Below, piece after piece: positions 1-4,930 of a stretch of DNA of 6,312 bases. This DNA is from Candidatus Sordicultor fermentans (GTDB lineage Bacteria; Atribacterota; Atribacteria; Atribacterales; Caldatribacteriaceae): contig DGDO01000123.1 in NCBI GenBank assembly GCA_002385475.1, positions 56,812 to 63,123 of the forward strand. Direction: 5' to 3'. The notes below the pieces were generated by a model, which was not told the origin of the DNA, did no database searches, and worked only from the letters and a program-made list of their open reading frames with translations. A program made the translations under genes and the position numbers. Each line of letters opens with the position of its first letter. The stretch's first letter is position 1.

Positions 1-401
1 CCTACTGCTTCCAAGGATTTTATAGCTTGCTCTTTTCTTTTTTGAGAAGGAATTCCCGCATAAATTAAAGGAAGTTCCACATTTTGTAAAGCAGTTAACC
101 GAGGAAGAAGATTGAAGCTCTGAAAAATGAAACCTATTTTTTTGTTTCGAATCTGGGCCAGCTGATTTTCATTGAGCTGTGACACCTCTTGTCCATCGAG
201 AAAATAACGACCCCGAGTGGGACGGTCTAGACAGCCTAAAATATTCATCAGGGTAGATTTTCCCGAACCGGAAGGTCCCATGATGGCGACGAATTCTCCT
301 TCTTCTATTTCAAAAGACACTCCCCGGAGAGCTTCAACTTGCACTTCTCCTAACTGGTAAATTTTCCAGAGGTCTTCTACTTTTATTACTGGTTGATTCA
401 T
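1..401 (-). CDS. ABC transporter ATP-binding protein, MacB/LolD type (partial, C-terminus off window)
   Basis: This is the ATPase of an ABC exporter, acting on the cytoplasmic face and powering a membrane subunit that is not visible here. The first 133 residues are present. They contain a complete Walker A (GPSGSGKST, residues 42-50), followed by LMNILGCLDRPTRG, and a Q-loop in FIFQSFNLLP (Gln about 94). The run NILGCLD...FIFQ.FNLL...NVELPLIYAG is typical of the MacB/LolD/FtsE-like branch of ABC ATPases. The signature motif, Walker B and H-loop lie beyond the left edge. The ATG at 399-401 has a good ribosome binding site (GAGGTG, 6 nt upstream). It begins 17 bp after the stop of the adaptor gene on the same strand, so the two are surely one transcript. 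The usual next gene would be a FtsX/MacB-like permease. The exported substrate cannot be told from the sequence; macrolide, peptide, lipid or siderophore export are all possible. Confidence 0.93.
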   Translation of the reverse strand, partial: MNQPVIKVEDLWKIYQLGEVQVEALRGVSFEIEEGEFVAIMGPSGSGKSTLMNILGCLDRPTRGRYFLDGQEVSQLNENQLAQIRNKKIGFIFQSFNLLPRLTALQNVELPLIYAGIPSQKRKEQAIKSLEAV

Positions 402-418
402 TGTTTTCACCTCTAATT

Positions 419-1687
419 CTACCTTCCCCCGGGCATGCCCATAGGAGGACCAAAATTAGATTGAAAAGAAGTGGAAGAAAGGATTAGAAAAACTTCTTCG
501 CCTTCCTGTAGTCCTTCTTCAATTTCCACCTGGGTATCGCTTCTCAAGCCTGTTTTTACTTCTTTTTGTACAGGTTGTCCATCAGGACCTTTTACTAATA
601 CTTGGGCTTTTCCTCCTCTTTCTTCCAGAGCTTCAAGAGGGATGATAATAGCATTATCCTTACTTTTGATGATAATTTCTGCCTCAGCGGTCATTCCAGA
701 TAGGAGAATATTGTCGGGGTTGGGTAACTCTATGGTGGTTTCAAAAACCACTATATTTTCTACTATTTTTCCTTCTGGAGCAATGGTGGTTACTTTTCCC
801 TCAAATTGCTGGTTGGGGAAAGCATCGAGAGTAACCACGGCCTTCTGGCCTTTTTCCACCTCTGGGACATCGATTTCATTTATTAATATTTTTACTTTCA
901 TGGTGGAGAGGTCTCCTATGGCGACTACTCTCTCTTCAGAGAGGACTGAATCTCCTTCTTCAGGATCTACCACAAGAAGAGTGCCATCGATGGGAGACTT
1001 AAAGGTACATTTTTCTAAATCATTTTCAATGGATTCTATATCAGCCTCTATTTGCTCAATCTGAGCTTGCAACTTTTCTATATCTTCCGGGGCAGCTCCA
1101 TCTTTGACATCTTCAAATTGAGCTTGAGCGGAGAGATAAAGTGCTTCTTTTAATGTTACCTGGTCTTCGCTTTGCTCTAAGGTTTCTTGAGAAATACCAC
1201 CGCTTTTAAATAGTTCTTGATTTTGAGCCAGGGTTTTTTTCGCCGACTGATAGGCGATTTGAGCTTCTTTTAGCTGGGCTTCGGCCTGTCTTAGCTCGAC
1301 TTCTTTAGGTTGAGCTAAGAGTTTTTTAAGGTCAGCCTGAGCACTCTTCAATTGCGCCTTTGCTTTTCGAAGAGAAGTTTCCAGTTTGGTAGTATCTAAT
1401 TGAAGTAGCGGCTGGTCTTTTTGCACTTTTTCTCCCGCCTGGGCAAAAATCTTTACCACTTCTCCGCTCACATCTGCTTTTAATTCTATTCGGTTCTGGG
1501 GTTCAAGAGTCCCCAGCTCCGATACGGTTTGCTGAATGGTGCCTCTGGTTGCTTTAGCAGTAGGCATATTGGCTGTACTGGTAGTTTGTTGTCCTGAAGA
1601 GGAAAAACGGGGAGAAAAGAAAAAGACAGCCAGAATTCCTCCTATTGCTAAAATGAGAGGAAGAACAACTTTGTTACGTTTTTTCAC
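419..1687 (-). CDS. MacA/HlyD-family periplasmic adaptor (membrane fusion protein) of an ABC export system
   Basis: This 422-residue adaptor links an inner-membrane ABC exporter to an outer-membrane channel. Residues about 7-25 form one hydrophobic helix after a basic start. There is no lipobox Cys, so it is probably an uncleaved membrane anchor. A first lipoyl half (about 49-98, with DVSGEVVKIFAQAGEKVQK) is followed by a long Gln/Ala/Glu/Lys-rich alpha-hairpin coiled coil (about 99-226). The second lipoyl half follows (CTFKSPIDGTLLVV, 227-240), then a beta-barrel (about 262-345) and a membrane-proximal domain (about 346-402). This domain order and length fit MacA. The tail is short and rich in Gly, Met and Pro (GPPMGMPGGR). 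The start is GTG with AAAAGGAGC upstream, 10 nt from GGAG to GTG. It is first in the operon, with the ATPase gene 17 bp downstream. MacA is the closest familiar model, but other adaptors for MacB-like exporters look the same, so the substrate is open. Confidence 0.92.
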   Translation of the reverse strand: MKKRNKVVLPLILAIGGILAVFFFSPRFSSSGQQTTSTANMPTAKATRGTIQQTVSELGTLEPQNRIELKADVSGEVVKIFAQAGEKVQKDQPLLQLDTTKLETSLRKAKAQLKSAQADLKKLLAQPKEVELRQAEAQLKEAQIAYQSAKKTLAQNQELFKSGGISQETLEQSEDQVTLKEALYLSAQAQFEDVKDGAAPEDIEKLQAQIEQIEADIESIENDLEKCTFKSPIDGTLLVVDPEEGDSVLSEERVVAIGDLSTMKVKILINEIDVPEVEKGQKAVVTLDAFPNQQFEGKVTTIAPEGKIVENIVVFETTIELPNPDNILLSGMTAEAEIIIKSKDNAIIIPLEALEERGGKAQVLVKGPDGQPVQKEVKTGLRSDTQVEIEEGLQEGEEVFLILSSTSFQSNFGPPMGMPGGR

Positions 1688-1709
1688 TTATATTTTGCTC
1701 CTTTTCTAC

Positions 1710-1738
1710 ATTATTGTCTATTATAGCTTGGTGGTCAA
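1710..1738 (-). promoter_or_regulatory. Candidate sigma-70 promoter for the adaptor/ATPase operon
   Basis: On the minus strand TTGACC (1738-1733) is separated by exactly 17 bp from AATAAT (1715-1710). Transcription would start near 1703, giving a very short leader to the GTG at 1687. A perfect TATAAT lies inside the spacer (1725-1720), but its only -35-like partner (TTGACT, 1752-1747) is 21 bp away. The true -10 is therefore uncertain, although a promoter here is likely. Confidence 0.45.
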
Positions 1739-1850
1739 ATAGAGAAAGTCAAACTTTGTTAAACTAACCTATACCTAAAATACCAACCTTTTGTTTTTAA
1801 GTTCCTTTTTCCGGGGAAATTATAAGACGCTTTTGGGGCTTTTTGGTGAG

Positions 1851-1872
1851 CAATTTGTGACCAATTTATGAA
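1851..1872 (+). repeat. Two tandem 11-bp units upstream of the glycosyltransferase gene
   Basis: CAATTTGTGAC (1851-1861) is followed directly by CAATTTATGAA (1862-1872), 9 of 11 positions identical. The second unit is followed by a TCACA (1875-1879) that forms an inverted match to the TGTGA at 1856-1860, with 14 nt between. A spacing of 11 bp, about one helical turn, is what OmpR/PhoB-type regulators commonly bind, so this may be an operator. It lies in the 266-bp spacer between divergent transcripts, about 80 bp before the glycosyltransferase start. Chance is possible in AT-rich DNA. Confidence 0.3.
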
Positions 1873-1941
1873 AATCACAGACATTGAGAAAGTAATGCGA
1901 AATAACACCTTAAAGAGTAGAATAGAGCTAAAATAAAAACC

Positions 1942-1947
1942 AAGGAG
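1942..1947 (+). promoter_or_regulatory. Ribosome binding site that decides the glycosyltransferase start
   Basis: AAGGAG (1942-1947) abuts an ATG at 1948 with no spacer and lies 6 nt before a second in-frame ATG at 1954. Ribosomes need a gap, so the second ATG is favoured. Confidence 0.75.
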
Positions 1948-1953
1948 ATGGAT

Positions 1954-2916
1954 ATGGAAGATAGGGTTGATTTTTCAGTGGTCATTCCTGTTTATAATGA
2001 GGAAGAGGTTCTTCCCGAGACTTACAGAAGGATGAAGGAGGTGATGAGCTCTGCCCGGGGTAGTTATGAGCTCATCTTCGTTAATGATGGAAGCCGAGAT
2101 AAAAGCCAAGAGATTTTAGAAAGCTTTGCCCGAGGAGATGAAGCGGTTAAGCTAATCAATTTCTCCCGTAATTTTGGTCATCAAGTAGCCATCACCGCAG
2201 GGTTGGACTATGCAAAAGGACAGGCAGTAATCGTAATTGATGCCGATTTGCAAGACCCACCAGAGGTTATTTTAACCATGATAGAAAAATGGAGAGAAGG
2301 ATATGAAGTAGTTTACGGAAAAAGAGTAAAACGGGAAGGAGAAAGTTTTTTTAAAAAGTTTACTGCTTCTTTCTTTTATCGCCTCTTGAAAAGATTTACC
2401 ACTATAGACATACCGGTGGATACTGGTGATTTCCGCTTGATGGATAAGAAAGTAGTTGATGCTTTGAGGCTCTTCCGGGAAAAGAATCGTTTTATGAGAG
2501 GGCTGGTGAGCTGGGTGGGCTTTCGTCAAACCAGTGTGGAATATGTAAGAGAAAAGAGATGGGCGGGAGAAACCAAATATTCTCTGCGTAAGATGCTTAA
2601 ATTAGCCTGGGATGGAATCACTTCTTTTTCTGATAAACCACTTAAAATAGCCACTTATGCAGGTATTCCTCTTTCTCTTTTCAGCCTGGTGCTTTTTCTG
2701 GTAGTTCTTTTTCAATATCTCGGGGGTAGAGGCACTTTTCCTGCCACTTCTTTGATAGGCATTTTAAACCTTCTGGTTGGTGGAATCATCCTTATTGCTT
2801 TAGGGATTATGGGAGAATATATAGGTAGAATTTATGAAGAAGTTAAGGGACGTCCCCTTTACATTGTAGAAAGTACTATGGGTTTTGAAAAAGAAGGAGA
2901 AGGAGATTTTGATTAG
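1954..2916 (+). CDS. Family 2 glycosyltransferase, polyprenyl-phosphate sugar transferase (GtrB/ArnC/DPM1-like)
   Basis: The product is a 320-residue membrane enzyme expected to move a sugar from a nucleotide donor to undecaprenyl (or similar) phosphate on the cytoplasmic face. The GT-A domain shows VVIPVYNEEEVLPETY (9-24), FVNDGSRDKS (42-51), the metal-binding DADLQDPP (96-103), DTGDFRLMDK (156-165) and the RKMLKLAWDGITSFSDKPL amphipathic stretch (212-230). These are all hallmarks of the DPM1/GtrB branch. Two C-terminal membrane helices follow (about 233-256 and 266-289), then the conserved GEYIGRIYEEVKGRPLYIV. An ATG at 1948 is also in frame (322 residues) but sits against the Shine-Dalgarno, so 1954 is preferred. 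The next gene, a GtrA protein, overlaps its end, which supports a GtrA/GtrB-type pair for decorating a surface glycan or lipid. The sugar cannot be read from the sequence. Confidence 0.93.
   Translation: MEDRVDFSVVIPVYNEEEVLPETYRRMKEVMSSARGSYELIFVNDGSRDKSQEILESFARGDEAVKLINFSRNFGHQVAITAGLDYAKGQAVIVIDADLQDPPEVILTMIEKWREGYEVVYGKRVKREGESFFKKFTASFFYRLLKRFTTIDIPVDTGDFRLMDKKVVDALRLFREKNRFMRGLVSWVGFRQTSVEYVREKRWAGETKYSLRKMLKLAWDGITSFSDKPLKIATYAGIPLSLFSLVLFLVVLFQYLGGRGTFPATSLIGILNLLVGGIILIALGIMGEYIGRIYEEVKGRPLYIVESTMGFEKEGEGDFD
2895..2905 (+). promoter_or_regulatory. Double Shine-Dalgarno inside the glycosyltransferase end, setting the GtrA start
   Basis: AGGAGAAGGAG (2895-2905) carries two GGAG cores, 9 and 3 nt before the TTG at 2909. 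The alternative upstream TTG at 2885 has no comparable site. This places the GtrA start within the last codons of the preceding gene. Confidence 0.6.
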
Positions 2917-3307
2917 CTATTGGAAGGGTCTCGGGCAATTTATCAAGTTTAATGTGGTGGGAATAATGAATACCGCCGTGGATTTTGGAGTTTTTATGAT
3001 TCTTAATCGTTACCTGGGGTTGATTTATGCTGTGTCGCAGGTTATTTCTTATTCCTGTGGAATGGTTAATAGCTATTTTTTGAATAAATTCTGGACTTTT
3101 CAAAAAAGAGAAGGTTTTACTGCTATTGAGGTAACTAAATTTATTTTGGTCAATTTATGTTCGTTGGGGGTTTCTCTTCTGGTGCTTTATATTTTGCAAA
3201 GTAAATGGAGCTGGGAAGTTCTACCCAGTAAGGTTTTAGCTACTGGTTTCTCGGTGGGAGTCAATTTTCTGGGTAATAAGTTCTGGGTATTTGAAGCCAC
3301 TGTCTAA
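2909..3307 (+). CDS. GtrA-family membrane protein (putative polyprenyl-linked sugar flippase)
   Basis: The product is a 132-residue integral membrane protein of the GtrA family, thought to help translocate polyprenyl-phosphate sugars across the inner membrane. Four hydrophobic segments are visible, at about 9-32, 36-56, 74-96 and 108-127. Family-typical motifs are FIKFNVVGIMNTAVDFGVF (11-29), YSCGMVNSYFLNKFWTF (48-64) and the closing GVNFLGNKFWVF (117-128). The size is normal for the family. TTG at 2909 is preferred because of the double ribosome binding site just before it. A TTG at 2885 would add eight charged residues (KKKEKE-like) and lacks such a site. The gene overlaps the glycosyltransferase stop by 8 bp, implying translational coupling. 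Its TAA overlaps the stop of the convergent regulator gene, so there is no room for an intergenic terminator. The family is certain; flippase activity is the accepted model rather than something seen here. Confidence 0.9.
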   Translation: MISYWKGLGQFIKFNVVGIMNTAVDFGVFMILNRYLGLIYAVSQVISYSCGMVNSYFLNKFWTFQKREGFTAIEVTKFILVNLCSLGVSLLVLYILQSKWSWEVLPSKVLATGFSVGVNFLGNKFWVFEATV

Positions 3308-4617
3308 GTCTTTCTTTTCTCCAGTTCTTCGGGGGAAATCCCTAAGACATGGGCGGCTTTCTCTATGTCTCCTCCAGTGTATTCTAAAACCTCTTCGATG
3401 TAATCTTTTTCCAACTCTTTCAAGCTTTTCCAGTGGGGCTCTCGCGGAGCTTCGAAAATATGTAAGTCCTCCACTCCGATAATTTCATCCTCGGTTAAAA
3501 TTATGGCTCGTTCTATAACATTATCCAGTTCCCGGATATTTCCTGGCCAGTTGTATTTTTTGATAAGGCGCATGGCCTGAGGAGATATCCCCTTGATTTT
3601 CTTATGTAATTTTTGAGCATGTTTTTCTATTATAAATTCGCAAAGAAGGGGAAGGTCTTCCTTTCGTTTTCTCAAGGGAGGAAGTTCAATGGGCACTACA
3701 TTCAGGCGGTAATAGAGGTCTTCACGAAATTTACCTTCTCGCACTTCTTTCTTCAGGTCCCGATTAGTAGCAGCTATGATGCGCACATCCACCTGAATTA
3801 CACTGGTGCCTCCTACCCGCTCAAAGTTTCTCTCCTGCAATACTCGAAGGATTTTTACCTGCATTGCCGGACTCATCTCTCCAATTTCATCTAAAAAAAT
3901 GGTTCCCTCATCGGCCAGCTCAAATTTACCCAGTTTTCTGGCCTGGGCTCCGGTAAAAGCTCCTTTTTCATGACCGAACAGTTCACTTTCTAAAAGAGTT
4001 TCAGTAATAGCTCCGCAATTTACCACTACAAAAGGTTTATCTCGTCTGCTGCTCTGGCGGTGAATGGAGCAGGCTAATAGCTCTTTTCCTGTTCCACTTT
4101 CTCCGTAAATCAGGACGGTGGCATCGGTTTTCGCAACAAGCGAAGCTACTCGCATTACTTCTTTCATTCGAGGAGATTGACCCACTACTCCTTCAAAGCA
4201 GAATTTGTCCTGCATTTCCTCCAGAAGATATTGTTTCTCTCTTTTTAGTCGTTCTACTTCTAAAGCCCGGGAGATGGTATTCAATAATTCTTCCAGCTTA
4301 AAAGGTTTAGTAATAAAGTCAAAAGCTCCCATTTTCAAAGTTTCTACTGCGTTATCTACGCTACCATAAGCAGTGATGACCACTACCGGTAGCTCAGGTT
4401 CCTCTTTTTTTATTTCTTGCAGAACCTCTACACCGCTAACTCCCGGCATGCGTAAGTCTAACAAAACCAGGTCAAAACTCAGGGAATGCAATTTTTCTAA
4501 AGCTTCTCTCCCGTTTTGAGCAAGTTCTACCAGCATTCCCTCTCCTTCTAAAAACTCTTTTAACATCTCTCTTAAGGATTCTTCATCATCGACAATCAAT
4601 ATTCTAAAAACTGGCAA
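3304..4617 (-). CDS. NtrC-family sigma-54-dependent response regulator (orphan)
   Basis: The product is a 437-residue cytoplasmic transcription activator in three parts. The receiver domain (about 3-120) has the acidic pair D10/D11, phospho-acceptor D54 (LVLLDLRMPG), T82 and K104, numbered as in NtrC. The AAA+ domain (about 143-375) has Walker A GESGTGKE (172-179), the sigma-54 contact loop GAFTGA (219-224), Walker B IFLDEIGE (D243/E244) and the sensor II region WPGNIREL (357-364). A Fis-type helix-turn-helix ends the protein (about 402-437: YIEEVLEYTGGDIEKAAHVLGIS). It stops abruptly with PEELEKRKT, where relatives usually have a basic helix like RKTLYRKL. I chose TTG at 4617 because GGAGGTGA lies 7 nt before it and the receiver begins at once; the frame stays open far upstream, but that part is AT-rich and unlike a protein. 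No histidine kinase adjoins it. The stop overlaps the GtrA stop. Targets are unknown. Confidence 0.93.
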   Translation of the reverse strand: MPVFRILIVDDEESLREMLKEFLEGEGMLVELAQNGREALEKLHSLSFDLVLLDLRMPGVSGVEVLQEIKKEEPELPVVVITAYGSVDNAVETLKMGAFDFITKPFKLEELLNTISRALEVERLKREKQYLLEEMQDKFCFEGVVGQSPRMKEVMRVASLVAKTDATVLIYGESGTGKELLACSIHRQSSRRDKPFVVVNCGAITETLLESELFGHEKGAFTGAQARKLGKFELADEGTIFLDEIGEMSPAMQVKILRVLQERNFERVGGTSVIQVDVRIIAATNRDLKKEVREGKFREDLYYRLNVVPIELPPLRKRKEDLPLLCEFIIEKHAQKLHKKIKGISPQAMRLIKKYNWPGNIRELDNVIERAIILTEDEIIGVEDLHIFEAPREPHWKSLKELEKDYIEEVLEYTGGDIEKAAHVLGISPEELEKRKT

Positions 4618-4619
4618 AA

Positions 4620-4632
4620 CCTCACCTCCTCC
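4620..4632 (-). promoter_or_regulatory. Strong Shine-Dalgarno fixing the regulator's TTG start
   Basis: On the minus strand GGAGGAGGTGAGG runs from 4632 to 4620. Its GGAGGTGA core matches the 16S tail well and stands 7 nt from the TTG at 4617. An in-frame ATG at 4642 lies upstream of this site and has no ribosome binding site of its own. Confidence 0.75.
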
Positions 4633-4639
4633 ATAGAGC

Positions 4640-4666
4640 ATTATATTATATAGTAAAGATAGTAAA
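4640..4666 (-). promoter_or_regulatory. Candidate promoter for the response regulator
   Basis: Two TATAAT hexamers overlap by one base on the minus strand (4650-4645 and 4645-4640). Upstream is TTTACT (4666-4661), 15 bp from the second hexamer, so the -35 match and spacing are poor. Transcription from here would give a leader of about 15 nt. The -35 side lies within the 9-bp tandem repeat, so a bound protein could affect this promoter. Confidence 0.4.
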
Positions 4667-4672
4667 GATAGT
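4650..4672 (+). repeat. 9-bp tandem repeat, 2.5 copies, at the regulator promoter
   Basis: ATAGTAAAG occurs at 4650-4658 and 4659-4667, followed by a partial copy ATAGT at 4668-4672. The copies are perfect. The array covers the likely -35 side of the promoter for the response regulator. It may be an operator or a slipped-strand repeat; the sequence cannot say which. Confidence 0.6.
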
Positions 4673-4718
4673 ATGGTTGATTTTTTTCGGGAAAAATTAA
4701 AAAAATGTAAAATTCCTA

Positions 4719-4727
4719 TGCTATACT
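4719..4727 (+). promoter_or_regulatory. Candidate extended -10 promoter for the aminopeptidase leader
   Basis: TGCTATACT (4719-4727) is an extended -10 element (TGN plus TATACT). No good -35 lies 16-18 bp upstream, where the DNA is an A-tract, which is tolerable for an extended -10 promoter. Transcription would begin near 4734 and give a leader of roughly 195 nt before the ATG at 4931. Confidence 0.4.
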
Positions 4728-4733
4728 TGGTTG

Positions 4734-4930
4734 AAATAACGAGGTGAATCGCGGGAAAGATGTTGCCGGGGATAAAAATCTGACTTGTCAAGCGATTAAA
4801 GAGGAAAAATAAACGATTATCGTGTTTGCCCGTGAACCTCATGCTTTGCGGGCAGAAAAAATAAACATATTTCTCGTGATATCTCGTGATAATAAAAAAG
4901 TAAAAGGAACATGGGAAATTAAGGAGGTAT
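4734..4930 (+). promoter_or_regulatory. Long non-coding leader with inverted repeats, upstream of the aminopeptidase gene
   Basis: No protein-like gene fits here. Three inverted repeats occur in order. AATCGC (4747-4752) pairs with GCGATT (4792-4797), enclosing a smaller AGAT/ATCT pair (4758-4761 with 4778-4781). ACGAT-T-ATCGT (4813-4823) is a perfect small palindrome. TGCCCG (4827-4832) pairs with CGGGCA (4849-4854) around a 16-nt loop. A tandem 10-bp repeat follows (4872-4891), then the AAGGAGG site (4921-4927) close to the ATG. I do not recognise a known riboswitch class. It could be a structured leader, an intergenic repeat family member or a decayed sequence. A 22-codon frame starting GTG at 4744 is open but has a weak ribosome binding site. 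Confidence 0.35.
4872..4891 (+). repeat. Perfect 10-bp tandem duplication in the aminopeptidase leader
   Basis: TCTCGTGATA occurs twice without a gap, at 4872-4881 and 4882-4891. It lies about 40 bp before the aminopeptidase start. It may be a protein-binding site or a simple duplication. Confidence 0.65.

Noticed and set aside
471..1064. Plus-strand open frame of 197 codons opposite the adaptor gene
   Set aside because: It is antisense to a well-supported MacA-like gene, Ser/Thr-rich with no recognisable domain, and is a codon-bias shadow.
1835..1851. Sigma-54 (-24/-12) promoter before the glycosyltransferase
   Set aside because: The best candidate has GG and GC separated by 11 bp instead of 10, and lacks the TGGCAC/TTGCA context.
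1856..1879. CRP-type site TGTGA...TCACA
   Set aside because: The half-sites are 14 nt apart, whereas CRP/FNR dimers need about 6.
1948..1953. Glycosyltransferase start at the ATG at 1948
   Set aside because: It touches the AAGGAG directly with no spacer; the in-frame ATG at 1954 has a proper 6-nt gap. The difference is two residues.
4744..4812. 22-codon leader peptide starting GTG
   Set aside because: The ribosome binding site is weak, the sequence has no run of one amino acid or other attenuation sign, and one stem of the inverted repeat overlaps it. It is kept only as a remark in the leader entry.
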